A stretch of DNA of 64,000 bases from Caldicellulosiruptor morganii (GCF_026810225.1 NZ_CP113865.1:287001-351000), one strand, 5' to 3'. Counted from the first letter of the stretch, positions 25,910 through 36,062 are shown. Program-made: numbers and translations. The notes: generated by a model not told the origin, from the sequence alone.

Positions 25910-26404
25910 TTGCTTTTGGATATTGAAAAGATTTTATTTGAAATGATAAAATACTTTAAAGCGGACGTGCGAAGAATAAACCATGCAATAAAGGTATTAT
26001 CATTTGCAAGGCTGATTGGCAAAATGGAAGGGTTAGATGAAAGTAAGCAGCAGATTTTAGAAATAGCAGCTGTGTTGCATGACATTGGCATAAAGGTTTG
26101 TGAACAGAAATATGGTTCTACTGCTGGGCATTTTCAAGAAATAGAAGGTCCAGAGGTTGCAAAAGGTATTTTAGATGGCTTTGATATAGACCAAAAGACA
26201 TTAGAAAGGGTTCTTTTTTTAATTGGAAATCATCATTCATACCACAAGATAGATGACATAGACTTTCAGATTTTGATTGAGGCTGATTTTATTGTAAATA
26301 TCTACGAAGATGGGATATCAAAAGATGCTATAAAGGTAATCAAGGAAAAATACTTTAAGACAAAAACAGGCACAGCGCTTCTTGAAACTATGTTTGAGGT
26401 GTAA
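25910..26404 (+). CDS. HD-domain phosphohydrolase-like protein
   Basis: A 164-residue protein with HD-superfamily motifs: an N-terminal His (RINHAIKVLSFAR), the HD pair in AAVLHDIGI (His-Asp at about residues 58-59), and the HH pair in IGNHHSYH. It is probably a metal-dependent phosphohydrolase on a small substrate, which I cannot name. The start is TTG (25910 or 25916) after AGGGGG. It follows the synthase operon in both copies, but copy 2 keeps only its first 20 codons. Confidence 0.8.
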   Translation: MLLDIEKILFEMIKYFKADVRRINHAIKVLSFARLIGKMEGLDESKQQILEIAAVLHDIGIKVCEQKYGSTAGHFQEIEGPEVAKGILDGFDIDQKTLERVLFLIGNHHSYHKIDDIDFQILIEADFIVNIYEDGISKDAIKVIKEKYFKTKTGTALLETMFEV

Positions 26405-26437
26405 GGAAAAGCCTTAAAGTAGTAAGTTTGGTAGCAC

Positions 26438-26472
26438 GGTCAACAGCTAAAAAAGTGCGTGTTGGCCTTTTT
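26438..26472 (+). terminator. Rho-independent terminator after the HD gene
   Basis: GGTCAACA (26438-26445) pairs with TGTTGGCC (26460-26467), followed by TTTTT. A related stem survives in copy 2 at 63240-63266. Confidence 0.75.
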
Positions 26473-26574
26473 CCCATTTGCTAAGAGGGTATGTGGTTTG
26501 ACAAAATAAACTAAAAAGGAACCCCATACCTAATTTAAGTCAAGAATTTTTTTGGAAAATTTTTAAAGACAAAG

Positions 26575-27018
26575 CATGGTAATTTTAAAAACACCAATTT
26601 TATTATTTTTCACTTTTCTTATTGAGATATTTTTGATAGAATCAGATAGACGTGGGCTTAATAAGATCATTTCCAATCCAATTTTAGAGAAGTAGTGGAA
26701 GGGGATTTTGTGGTAATGCCCTGCTGAATTGTATTACAACTACAAGGGCTGCTGCAAAATCCTTTTTAACTTTTTCAAGCATATCAACAGCTTTTTTAAA
26801 TCTAAAAAACTTTGATATTTAATTTGCACTCGAGCAATTATCTGTCAATAAGATGAGATGATAACCGTTTCGCTGAAGTTTTTAGCAATGGCAAAACCTG
26901 CGATAGGTCTTTCGGTCATTTGTGTTATGCCATTCTTCTTAGGTTGCTAAATTACCATTTTACAATTAGATTTAGTTAGAAGTACTCCATTCTATCCAGA
27001 GGTAAGCAAATAACCTTA
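26575..27018 (-). pseudogene. Degenerate IS110 remnant, including part of its 5' leader
   Basis: Minus-strand translation from ATG 26919 gives MTERPIAGFAIAKNFSETVI, then (after stops and shifts) AGHYHK, and DSIKNISIRKVKNNKIG. These line up with MNLKPIAGIDVAKYFSEMVI, TGHYHK and NSIKNAGVRKVKNDKTD of the intact IS110 transposase at 39166-40458. The flank to about 27018 also aligns with that element's leader (CTTACCTCTGGATAGAATGG against CTTACCTTTGCTCGGAATGG). The catalytic Asp and many codons are lost. This explains the 600-nt gap. Confidence 0.85.
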
Positions 27019-27067
27019 CTCAAAAATAGCCAATGATATAACGAAGTTGGTTCTTTATACAAGCCAT

Positions 27068-27131
27068 TGACACAAAATTCTTTAGAGCGTAAAATATATA
27101 GCATGCAAAATATTCTTATACGAAATATTTT
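27068..27131 (+). promoter_or_regulatory. Promoter and candidate operator of the MarR-led operon
   Basis: TTGACA (27068-27073) and TAAAAT (27091-27096) with a 17-nt spacer. An inverted repeat AAAATATT-N8-AATATTTT (27108-27115 and 27124-27131) lies just downstream of the expected start site, a normal place for autorepression by a MarR protein. Confidence 0.7.
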
Positions 27132-27159
27132 AAAACTAAATGTTGAAAGAGGCGCGAAG

Positions 27160-27603
27160 ATGGATGATATAAGCAAAGGGCTTAAGATAATTGAGCTTGT
27201 AAAGGAAATAATGAAGATAACAAAGAAAATAGCGAGGCACCAGTTTGACCAATTTGACATCACAGCACCTCAGGGGATGCTGTTGGGGCAGCTGATTCGC
27301 CATGGAAAGATGAAGGTGAGCGATTTGAGCAGAAAACTGGGGCTATCGAACAGCACTGTCTCAGGAATAATTGACAGGCTTGAAAAGCAGGGGATGGTTC
27401 AGAGAATAAGGAGTCAAGAAGACAGAAGAGTTGTGTATGTTGATGTCACACCAAAGTTCAAAGATGCTTTTGAGAAAAATTTTAAGGATATGGAGAAGAG
27501 GTTTGAAGAAATACTCAACAGGGCAGACGAAAAAGAGATAGATACAATATTAAATGGCCTTGAAACCTTAAAAAAGGTTTTAGATAGGTATGTGCACAAA
27601 TAA
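27160..27603 (+). CDS. MarR-family transcriptional regulator
   Basis: A 147-residue winged-helix protein: DITAPQGMLLGQLIRHG, then MKVSDLSRKLGLSNSTVSGIIDRLEKQGMVQR (recognition helix) and the wing SQEDRRVVYVDVTPK. ATG 27160 is preferred since AGAGG lies about 7 nt before it and MarR proteins usually start about 35 residues before the helix-turn-helix core. It is followed by a two-gene ABC exporter, so drug-responsive repression of that exporter is likely. Confidence 0.88.
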   Translation: MDDISKGLKIIELVKEIMKITKKIARHQFDQFDITAPQGMLLGQLIRHGKMKVSDLSRKLGLSNSTVSGIIDRLEKQGMVQRIRSQEDRRVVYVDVTPKFKDAFEKNFKDMEKRFEEILNRADEKEIDTILNGLETLKKVLDRYVHK

Positions 27604-27666
27604 ACTTTGTTTACAGCAGCTATTTTAGCTAAAAATCCAAAAACTAAACAAAGAAGGTGAGCTATC

Positions 27667-29895
27667 TTGACAAAACTGGCAAAGTACTTAAAACCGTATG
27701 TCTTCCTGCTCTTTATGGCCATCTTTTTTGTAATTGTTCAGGCAATGAGTGATTTGTCCTTGCCAGACTATATGTCAGATATTGTCAACAAAGGTATCCA
27801 GCAAGGTGGTATAGTAAATGCAGTACCTGAAGCTATAAGAAAGACGCAGATGGATAAACTTTTGCTCTTTGTGTCAGATAAAGACAAGGAAAGAATTTTG
27901 AATGATTACAAACTAATTGATAGATCAAGTAGTGAGTATGAAAAGTATTTGAAGAAATACCCAATTTTATCCAAAGAAGCTGTATATGTATTGAAAAAAG
28001 TTGACAAAAAAGAAATAGATAAGCTAAATATACCCATGGCAAAAGCACTTTTGGCAGTGGCAGGGATTGAAAAGGCAAAAGCAAATGCAAAAAATGGCGT
28101 AATTGAATTTAATGGCAAACAAATACCAGCAAACATAGACATTTTCATGCTTTTGAGCCAGCTTCCAAATGATCAGCTTCTTAAAATCAGAGAAGAGTTA
28201 AACAAAAAGTTTTCCTCTTTAGGCGATAACATGGTGGTGCAGGCAGCAGCTGCTGTGATTAAAGATGAGTATAAAAAGATTGGAATTGACACAGGAGCTC
28301 TTCAGACAAGATATATACTACGCGTAGGGCTTTTGATGCTTCTGATTACTCTTTTGAGTGCGTTTTCTACTGTGATGGTTGCATTTTTTGGCTCAAAGGT
28401 TGCAGCTGGTGTTGCAAGAGACTTAAGGAAAGACCTTTTTACAAAAGTAGAGAGCTTTTCAATTGCTGAATTTGACAAGTTTTCAACAGCTTCTTTGATA
28501 ACAAGAACAACAAACGACATTGCTCAGATACAGATGCTTCTTGTAATTATGATAAGATTGGTATTTTATGCGCCTGTGATGGGGGTTGGAGGAGTATTTA
28601 GAGCACTTAGCAAGAGCCATTCGATGTCGTGGATTATAGCTTTGGCAGTTATAATTCTTTTAGGGCTTATAGCTGTGCTTTACAAAGTTGCAATGCCAAA
28701 GTTTTTGCTTATGCAAAAGTTGATTGACAGGCTAAATTTGGTTGCTCGCGAGAACTTATCTGGCATTATGGTGGTCAGAGCTTTTAATAGCGAAAAGTTT
28801 GAAGAGGAGAGATTTGACAGGGCAAATCAGGACCTTACCAAAGTAGGCCTTTTCGTAAATAGAAGCATGGCAGTTATGTTCCCTACTATGATGCTTGTTT
28901 TGAACGGAGTTACTCTTTTGATTGTATGGGTAGGGGCTCACCAGATTCAAAACTCAAGTATGCAAGTTGGAGACATGCTTGCGTTCATGCAGTACGCTAT
29001 ACAGATTATATTTGCTTTTTTGATGCTATCTGCCCTGTTTATTATGATACCAAGAGCTTCTGTATCTGTACAGCGTATTGCTGAGGTGCTATCAACAGAG
29101 CCTTCTGTAAAAGACCCTGAAAATCCGAAAAGCTTTGATGAAAGCAAAAAAGGCATGATTGAGTTTAGAAATGTTTCTTTCAAATATCCCGGTGCAGAGG
29201 AGTATGTTTTAAAGAACATTAGCTTTACAATTTTACCCGGCCAAACAGTTGGTATCATTGGAAGAACGGGCTCAGGAAAAAGTACACTTGTAAATTTAAT
29301 TTTGAGATTTTATGATGCAACAGAAGGTCAGGTCTTAGTTGATGGAGTAGATGTAAGAGAAGTTAGGCAAGAAGACTTGAGAAAGAGAATAGGATATGTT
29401 CCGCAAAAGAGCTGGCTTTTTAGTGGAACTATAAAATCTAATCTCAAATACGGCAGGGATGACGCAACAGACCAAGAGATTGTAGAGGCAGCAGAGATTG
29501 CACAGGCGCTTGAGTTTATCAATGAAAAGCCCAACAAGTTTGATACTGAAATTGCTCAAGGTGGGACAAATGTCTCAGGTGGACAGAAACAAAGACTTTC
29601 TATTGCAAGAGCTCTTGTTAAAAAACCTGAGATTTACATCTTTGATGAGAGCTTTTCAGCCCTTGACTTTAGAACAGAACTTGCTTTGAGAAGAAAACTC
29701 AGAGAAAAGCTAAAAGACAGTACAGTTATTATGGTTTCGCAAAGGGTTGCAACAATGATGTATGCTGACCAGATAATAGTGTTAGATGATGGTGAGCTTG
29801 TTGGCATAGGAAAGCACGAAGAACTTTTAAAAACTTGTCCAACTTACAGAGAAATAGCACTATCACAGCTGCCAGAGGAGGAATTGTTAGCATGA
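27667..29895 (+). CDS. ABC exporter half-transporter A (multidrug type)
   Basis: A 742-residue fused permease-ATPase beginning at TTG 27667 with AAGGTG ahead. It has six helices and then an ATPase with Walker A GRTGSGKST, signature NVSGGQKQRLS and Walker B YIFDESFSALD. Unusually, about 150 residues (roughly 45-205, lysine- and glutamate-rich) are inserted between helix 1 and helix 2 on the outside face. It overlaps the next gene by 4 nt, and the two should form a heterodimer. Confidence 0.92.
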   Translation: MTKLAKYLKPYVFLLFMAIFFVIVQAMSDLSLPDYMSDIVNKGIQQGGIVNAVPEAIRKTQMDKLLLFVSDKDKERILNDYKLIDRSSSEYEKYLKKYPILSKEAVYVLKKVDKKEIDKLNIPMAKALLAVAGIEKAKANAKNGVIEFNGKQIPANIDIFMLLSQLPNDQLLKIREELNKKFSSLGDNMVVQAAAAVIKDEYKKIGIDTGALQTRYILRVGLLMLLITLLSAFSTVMVAFFGSKVAAGVARDLRKDLFTKVESFSIAEFDKFSTASLITRTTNDIAQIQMLLVIMIRLVFYAPVMGVGGVFRALSKSHSMSWIIALAVIILLGLIAVLYKVAMPKFLLMQKLIDRLNLVARENLSGIMVVRAFNSEKFEEERFDRANQDLTKVGLFVNRSMAVMFPTMMLVLNGVTLLIVWVGAHQIQNSSMQVGDMLAFMQYAIQIIFAFLMLSALFIMIPRASVSVQRIAEVLSTEPSVKDPENPKSFDESKKGMIEFRNVSFKYPGAEEYVLKNISFTILPGQTVGIIGRTGSGKSTLVNLILRFYDATEGQVLVDGVDVREVRQEDLRKRIGYVPQKSWLFSGTIKSNLKYGRDDATDQEIVEAAEIAQALEFINEKPNKFDTEIAQGGTNVSGGQKQRLSIARALVKKPEIYIFDESFSALDFRTELALRRKLREKLKDSTVIMVSQRVATMMYADQIIVLDDGELVGIGKHEELLKTCPTYREIALSQLPEEELLA

Positions 29896-31772
29896 GTGGA
29901 GGCAGAGAAACACAACAAAGAAGTGTGCATGGGATAAGACCTCGAAGGGGTATGGGCCATGGACCGCGTGGTTTTGTCCCCGGTGAGAAAGCAAAAGATT
30001 TTAAGGGGACTATGAAAAAACTTATAAGGTATTTGTCTACCTATAAGATTTCTCTCATAACTGTGCTGGTTTTGGCAATTTTGAGTACCTCATTTTCGAT
30101 TGCAGGACCCAAGATTTTGTCAAAGGCAATTACAAAGATCTTTGAAGGTATAATGAACAGAATAACCGGGCAGGGCAGCGGCATAGATTTTGAATATATT
30201 GGAAAGATTTTAATTATCCTACTTGTACTGTACGGGCTCAGCAGCATTTTTGGGTATTTACAAGGATGGATAATGTCTGGTGTGTCGATGAAAATCACAT
30301 ATAGATTTAGAAAAGAAATTTCAGAGAAGATAAATAGACTCCCTTTGAAGTATTTCGAAAGCACCAACCAAGGCGAGATTTTATCGAGGATTACAAATGA
30401 CGTTGATACAATTACACAAACACTTAATCAGAGCATGACACAGATAATTACCTCTGTGACAATGGTCCTTGGTGTGCTTGTGATGATGATCAGTATTAAC
30501 TGGCTAATGACCTTGGTTGCACTTTTGATCATACCTGCATCTTCAATTATCATTGCCTTTATTATCAAATACTCTCAGAAATATTTTAGACAGCAGCAAG
30601 ATTATTTAGGACATTTAAATGGGCATATAGAGGAAATGTATGGTGGGCATCATATTGTCAAGGCGTTTAATGGCGAGAAAAAGAGTATTGAAAAGTTTGA
30701 TAGCCTTAACAATACATTGTACAATGCTGCTTGGAAGTCGCAGTTTTTGACAGGTGTAATGATGCCGCTTATGAACGTCATAGGCAATTTAGGATATGTA
30801 GTGGTAACCATTTTGGGCAGCTGGCTTGTTATAAAAAATGCAATTGAGATTGGAGATATTCAGGCATTTATACAGTACATCAGGTCATTTACACAGCCGA
30901 TTGCCCAGATTGCAAATATCTCAAACATTTTGCAGCAGACTGCTGCGTGTGCTGAGAGAGTGTTTGAGTTTTTAGAAGAAGAGGAAGAAGTGCCAGATAC
31001 GCCAAAACAGATTGATCTTGAGGATATAAAAGGTGAAATTGAGTTTAGGAACGTCAGGTTTGGCTACAGACCAGACAAGATTGTTATAAACAATTTCTCT
31101 GCAAAGATAAAAGCAGGGCAAAAGGTGGCAATTGTTGGACCAACTGGTGCTGGCAAGACTACCATTGTAAAGCTTCTTATGCGGTTTTACGATGTAAATG
31201 ATGGTGCAATTTTGATTGACGGACATGATATAAGAGAATTTTCGCGAAAAGACCTGCGATCTTTATTTGGTATGGTTTTGCAAGACACATGGCTTTACAA
31301 TGGAACTATTAAAGAGAATATAAAATACGGAAAGCCAGATAGCACAGACGAAGAAGTGATAAGAGCAGCAAAGCTTGCCCACATTGACCACTTTATAAGG
31401 ACACTCCCACAAGGGTACGACACAGTGTTAAATGAGGAGACTACGAATATATCTCAAGGTCAAAAACAGCTTTTGACAATTGCACGTGCTATCTTGAAAA
31501 ATCCAAAAATTCTTATACTTGACGAAGCAACAAGCTCTGTTGACACACTCACAGAAATCCAGATACAAAAGGCCATGGACAATTTAATGAAAGGAAGAAC
31601 ATCCTTTATAATAGCGCACAGGCTCTCTACAATAAGAGATGCTGATTTGATACTTGTCATGGACCATGGCGACATAGTAGAACAAGGTACACACCAGGAG
31701 CTTCTCAAAAAAGGCGGATTTTACGCAAAACTTTACTATAGCCAATTTGAAAAAGAAGAGATGGCAAGTTAA
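29892..31772 (+). CDS. ABC exporter half-transporter B (multidrug type)
   Basis: A 626-residue fused permease-ATPase from ATG 29892 (MSGGRETQQR), with GGAGG 10 nt upstream. The first 40 residues are a basic Gly/Arg-rich tail. Walker A GPTGAGKTT and Walker B LILDEATSSVD are normal; the signature is NISQGQKQ, with Gln replacing the first Gly of SGGQ, so the two ATP sites are not equal. Forms the pair with half A. A strong terminator follows. Confidence 0.92.
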   Translation: MSGGRETQQRSVHGIRPRRGMGHGPRGFVPGEKAKDFKGTMKKLIRYLSTYKISLITVLVLAILSTSFSIAGPKILSKAITKIFEGIMNRITGQGSGIDFEYIGKILIILLVLYGLSSIFGYLQGWIMSGVSMKITYRFRKEISEKINRLPLKYFESTNQGEILSRITNDVDTITQTLNQSMTQIITSVTMVLGVLVMMISINWLMTLVALLIIPASSIIIAFIIKYSQKYFRQQQDYLGHLNGHIEEMYGGHHIVKAFNGEKKSIEKFDSLNNTLYNAAWKSQFLTGVMMPLMNVIGNLGYVVVTILGSWLVIKNAIEIGDIQAFIQYIRSFTQPIAQIANISNILQQTAACAERVFEFLEEEEEVPDTPKQIDLEDIKGEIEFRNVRFGYRPDKIVINNFSAKIKAGQKVAIVGPTGAGKTTIVKLLMRFYDVNDGAILIDGHDIREFSRKDLRSLFGMVLQDTWLYNGTIKENIKYGKPDSTDEEVIRAAKLAHIDHFIRTLPQGYDTVLNEETTNISQGQKQLLTIARAILKNPKILILDEATSSVDTLTEIQIQKAMDNLMKGRTSFIIAHRLSTIRDADLILVMDHGDIVEQGTHQELLKKGGFYAKLYYSQFEKEEMAS

Positions 31773-31792
31773 CAAACAAAAGATGCCTAAAC

Positions 31793-31827
31793 AAAAGTCC
31801 TGGGGGCAGATCCCAGGACTTTTTTCT
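31793..31827 (+). terminator. Rho-independent terminator of the ABC exporter operon
   Basis: AAAAGTCCTGGG (31793-31804) pairs with CCCAGGACTTTT (31812-31823), followed by TT. Probably also serves the convergent AraC gene. Confidence 0.9.
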
Positions 31828-31847
31828 TGATTAGACACTTTTTGCCT

Positions 31848-32675
31848 TCAACTATTTAGAGCTTTTTTGTATAAATTTGGTGTAACTCCAAATTTGTTTT
31901 TAAATTCTTTAATAAAATGAGAAATATTTTCATATCCTATGTCATAACATACATCGGTAACATTTTCAAATTTCAATAACTCTTTTGCTTTATTAAGTTT
32001 TAAATCTTTGATGTATTCTTTTGGAGACTTCCCTGTGAACTTTTTAAAATACCTGGTAAATTCATATTCTTTCATATTAAATTCTTTTGCAATATCTGAG
32101 ATCTTTAATCTGCGCAAATAATTGTTATTTATATAATCCAAGATATGATATATTTCTGAATTTTTATCGTTTATTATCTTCTCAGCACCTCTGTATTTGA
32201 AGATATCATATACAAACTCTTGAGTATATAAATCAAGGAGAAACTCTCTGTTGACCTTTCTGCTGAAGAATGTATCAACAATCTTTTTGTATGTCTGTGT
32301 CAAATCTGGGCTATACTTCCCTACAAAAAATATGTTATTGACATTGCCAAGTTCATAAGGTTCAAACTCTATTTTTAGCTTGCTCAAAACGTGGTTTATT
32401 AAATAGCTGTCTATTTCTATAACCAATGCTTTAGTTTTTTCTTCAATTTCTAATTTAACTCTTGAATAAGGCGGCAATATTACAAAACTGTTACTATCAT
32501 ACTTGAATTTTTCAGACTCATTTATTTCCACATATTTATCTCCTTGTAGAATACTGCAAAATCTCAGATAGTTTTTTGATGAATAACTTGCTCTTATATA
32601 ATTATCGAAATCATAGTAAAATACTCTAACATGTTCTGACTCCAAAACAGATGTTGGTGTTAAGTCACTTACCAT
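31848..32675 (-). CDS. AraC-family transcriptional regulator
   Basis: A 275-residue protein with an N-terminal cupin-like sensor (VILPPYSRVKLEIEEKTKAL) and a C-terminal AraC pair of helix-turn-helix motifs (LKISDIAKEFNMKEYEFTRY and VTDVCYDIGYENISHFIKEF, then GVTPNLYKK). GGGGGT lies before ATG 32675. It is divergent from the iron alcohol dehydrogenase gene 111 nt away, so it probably regulates that gene. Confidence 0.88.
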   Translation of the reverse strand: MVSDLTPTSVLESEHVRVFYYDFDNYIRASYSSKNYLRFCSILQGDKYVEINESEKFKYDSNSFVILPPYSRVKLEIEEKTKALVIEIDSYLINHVLSKLKIEFEPYELGNVNNIFFVGKYSPDLTQTYKKIVDTFFSRKVNREFLLDLYTQEFVYDIFKYRGAEKIINDKNSEIYHILDYINNNYLRRLKISDIAKEFNMKEYEFTRYFKKFTGKSPKEYIKDLKLNKAKELLKFENVTDVCYDIGYENISHFIKEFKNKFGVTPNLYKKALNS

Positions 32676-32786
32676 CTCTGTACCCCCGGCAAAAATGAAA
32701 TATTATTTGCAAAAAAGAATTAGAAGAAGAGAAAAAGTGCATGTTAAAATTATAACAACATTTGCAGCAGATGTGGAGGGGTAAAT

Positions 32787-33937
32787 GTGAAAACATATAG
32801 ATTTTACATGCCACCTATTAGCTTGATGGGAAGAGGATGTTTGAAAGATGTTGGGCAAGAAATCAAAGCTTTAGGTTATAAAAAAGCACTGATTGTAACA
32901 GATAAAGCATTAGTGAAAATTGGTTTGGTTAAAAAAGTTACTGATATGTTAGATGAAGCAAATATAAATTATGTAATATTTGATGAAACAAAACCCAATC
33001 CAACAGTAAAGAATGTTGAAGATGGTTTGAAAATGTTAAAAGATAATAATTGCGACTTTTTAATATCAATTGGAGGCGGTTCACCACATGATTGTGCCAA
33101 AGGTATAGGACTTGTTGCAACTAACGGAGGTTCAATAAAGGACTATGAAGGGGTAAACAAATCACAAAAACCGATGCTTCCTCTTGTTGCTATCAATACA
33201 ACTGCAGGAACAGGCAGTGAAGTGACAAGGTTTGCAATTATCACTGATGAGGATAGACATGTAAAGATGGCAATAGTTGACTGGCATGTGACACCGCTAA
33301 TTGCTGTAAATGACCCAGAGCTTATGATTGAAATGCCAAAGTCGCTGACTGCTGCAACTGGAATGGATGCGTTAACGCATGCAATCGAAGCGTATCTATC
33401 CACAGATGCAACACCGGTTACAGATGCTTCAGCCTTGATGGCAATTGAATTGATTTTCAAATATCTGAAGAAAGCTGTTGAAAATGGCAATGATATTGAA
33501 GCAAGCGAAAAAATGCCTATGCTGAGTATTTGGCAGGAGTTGCATTTAACAATGCGGGTTTGGGCTATGTTCATGCAATGGCACATCAATTAGGAGGATT
33601 TTATGATTTGCCACATGGAGTGTGCAATGCAGTATTATTACCACATGTTTTGGCATACAACTTAAAGGTAGTTCCACATAGATTTATTGACATTGCAAAA
33701 GCAATGGGGATTGATGTGCAAGGAGCTTCGGCTGAGAAAGCCGGTGAAATGGTAATTGAGAGCATTAAGGCTTTGTCAAAAGAAATAGGTATACCGTCAG
33801 GTTTGAAGGAATTGGGTGTAAAAGATGAAGATATAAGGATTTTAGCTGAAAATGCTTTAAAAGATGCTTGTGGTTTGACAAATCCAAGGCAAGCTACTGT
33901 AGAAGAGATAATGGAAATTTATAAATCGGCATTTTAA
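32787..33937 (+). pseudogene. Iron-containing alcohol dehydrogenase (frameshifted)
   Basis: Two frames (32787-about 33513 and 33515-33937) together give a complete group III alcohol dehydrogenase close to 1,3-propanediol dehydrogenase (DhaT): [39 protein letters not shown], and in the second frame [19 protein letters not shown], which supplies the iron-binding histidines. The break is at an A6 run (33508-33513): one more A would restore [16 protein letters not shown]. The cause could be mutation, transcriptional slippage or a sequencing error. GTG 32787 has GGAGGGGT upstream. Regulated probably by the divergent AraC gene. Confidence 0.85.
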
Positions 33938-34040
33938 AAAATTTTACCAAAACTAAGAGGCTCTCTCAAAATAGTAATTTTCAATGGCCAAAATCAAGCA
34001 TTTGATAGTATTAAATGGCAATATTAAGCTATGCAGTAAA

Positions 34041-34078
34041 AAACAAGAGGGTTGGCTGACAATTTTGCCCCAACCCTC
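34041..34078 (-). terminator. Terminator inside the IS1182-like remnant
   Basis: GAGGGTTGG (34047-34055) pairs with CCAACCCTC (34070-34078). On the minus strand a TGTTTTTT tract follows, so it ends the transposase transcript. Confidence 0.7.
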
Positions 34079-34129
34079 TATTATTATCTTCGCTAACCTT
34101 TCTATGTTATAGGCAATACAAACCAAACT

Positions 34130-35621
34130 CTACTTTAGCTTCACACCCTTCAAGCCACTGAGCAGGAAACTCCTAAATCCCTTATTATTCTTTATTATCC
34201 CAAATACTGTCTCAACTTCTATCTTCCTTCTGCTGTAAATCTCTTTGCCCACTTCGCTCAAAAGTCTTTCTCTTACTTCATTCTTTAACTTCTCCAATCT
34301 TGGCCTTATCCTAAATCTCTTCTTCCATCTCTTGCCTCTGTAACATTTATCTCTGTACTCACATCCATTGCATATATCCTCACATTGATATATCTTCTCC
34401 CAACTTACAAATCCCCTCTCATTTACATCTACCCTCGGATATAAGTATTTTACCTTCTTACCAGCAGGACAAATATATGCATCTTCAGAGGCAATATACT
34501 CCCAATTCCTGCTATTGAACTTGTCCTTCTTAAATTTCCTTGGCTGCTCTAAGTTAAATGTGTTATACTTAAATAGAACTATTGATGCCACGTTTTTTCA
34601 AATGAAGGTAGTTTCAATCAAGCCCATAGCCACTGTCTGCTACAATGTTCTTTGGCTTGTGAGCTGTTATCTTTTCCACAAGCTCAAGATGTTCTTTTAA
34701 ACACATGTAGCCGTGGGGCTTTGGTGGATGCTAAAACCTATGACAAATCGGTTCTGTGTGCCGATTTGTACATTATACCCGGCTTTTAATTCCCGTTTTT
34801 CATACGGTCATCCTTCAGCCTCATAAACGTGGCATCATTGTCTGTTTTAGAAAAACTGTTCCTGCCATTTAAAATTGCCTCATTAATTTTCATACTTTTT
34901 GAGCCTGAAAACACAATCATTTTTCAATACCTTTACCAGCTTCTTTACTCTTTTTTCTTTTCTCTTGCTTTTAAACTCAGCCTACTCAAGTTTTTGGTTT
35001 ATTTGCTCAATCTTTTCTTCTAACTGCTTGCTATCATAGTAAATTTCTAACTTTACACCCAAATCTCTCAATGCTTTGTCTTCCTTTTCATTTATTTTTT
35101 CAATCTCTTCAATTATGTTTTTCACTTTCTCTCTTAACTTCTTTTCGAAAGTTCTTGTACTTTTAGCCCAAACAAATGAATACTTGTTTGCATTAGCTTC
35201 AGGTTTTGTCCTATCAAGATAGTAATAATCGAAGTTTACATACCCTAACTGTACAAGAAGTTTAACCACCTGAGCAAAAATATTTTCAATTGTCTCTCCT
35301 AAAATTTCTTTTTTAAATCTGTTGATAGTTCTAAAATCAGGGACTTGATACTTTGAGAGCCACATAAAAGTAATATTTTCTTGTAAAGCCTGAGCTATTT
35401 TTCTTGATGAATAAATACCTTGTATGTAAAGCGTATATTAAAACTTTTAATAACATTAGTGGATGGTAACTACTTGTACCACCGCCTTTGTACCTTTCTA
35501 TTATGGTGGATATATCTATGATTTTATCAATTACTCTGACCAGATGATTTTGAGGTATAAAAGCTTCTGGGTCGATAGGCGTCAAATTATGGGCTGTAAT
35601 TTTTGAAGACAACTTTATCAT
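34130..35621 (-). pseudogene. IS1182-family transposase, broken into at least three frames
   Basis: Fragments in order on the minus strand: 35621-35337 (N-terminus, TPIDPEAFIPQNHLVRVID and YHPLMLLKVLIYA), 35365-34982 (VPDFRTINRFKKEI, then YYLDRTKPEANANKYSFVW), and 34591-34130 (YICPAGK, CNGCEYRDKCY, RKIEVETVFGIIKNNKGFR). This is the usual IS1182 DDE transposase order including the Cys-rich insert, with the middle (about 34590-34980) strongly decayed. Not functional. Confidence 0.85.
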
Positions 35622-35921
35622 GTTTACGAGCCAAGGGTTATCACCTCACATTATTATTTATGGTATATTACATCATAAATATATCGTATTGTAAAAATAT
35701 CAAAATTAAAAGGAGCTGCCCAATTATCATTTTGGACAGCCCCTTATTTTTTTTAACTCTGGTTCATATAAAGTTAAGTTTGGACTTAAATCCTACGATA
35801 GTAGCAACTTTGTCTTATTCTAAACTCAAGAAAATCAAAGCAATTTTAAGCTATTTTAAGAAAAACGTAATTTTAGCTCAAAAATTGGCGAAATATCGTC
35901 TAAAAAAAGGAAAAAACGTGA

Positions 35922-35951
35922 TTGACAGTGTGAAAAAGTATAAGATAAAAT
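35922..35951 (+). promoter_or_regulatory. Promoter for the C39-ABC exporter gene
   Basis: TTGACA (35922-35927) and TAAAAT (35946-35951) with an 18-nt spacer, about 110 nt before the exporter start. The rest of the 318-nt gap (35745-36062) holds nothing else I can recognise. Confidence 0.6.
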
Positions 35952-36062
35952 TTGCATAAAAATTCCAAGAAGAAGTTTACAGAAAATATAGTTTGCGCAT
36001 AAGACACACTAAATAAGATAATAAAGAAACGATCACACTAAAAAATCAAGTGGGATGAAGAA

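Larger units (their letters stand above)
20036..26472 (+). repeat. Direct repeat copy 1: cupin, split glutamate synthase operon, HD gene
   Basis: This block recurs at 55397-63267 in the same orientation. The offset is 35,361 bp through the glutaminase and FMN genes and 37,251 bp after the IS110 insertion in copy 2. Nucleotide identity is essentially complete from the cupin gene through about 21,420, then falls, and is clearly lower in the ferredoxin, flavoprotein and GXGXG genes, where most differences are synonymous. Confidence 0.97.
33957..35744 (-). mobile_element. Decayed IS1182-family element
   Basis: The ends match as imperfect inverted repeats: GGCTCTCTCAAAATAGTAATT on the left (from about 33959) and, reversed, GGCTGTCCAAAATGATAATT on the right (to about 35742). 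The size, about 1.79 kb, and the broken transposase inside fit IS1182. Target duplications are not obvious. Confidence 0.7.

Noticed and set aside
35603-35959. 118-residue open frame between the IS1182 remnant and the C39-ABC gene
   Set aside because: It spans an IS terminus and the mapped promoter, with low-complexity composition and no ribosome site.
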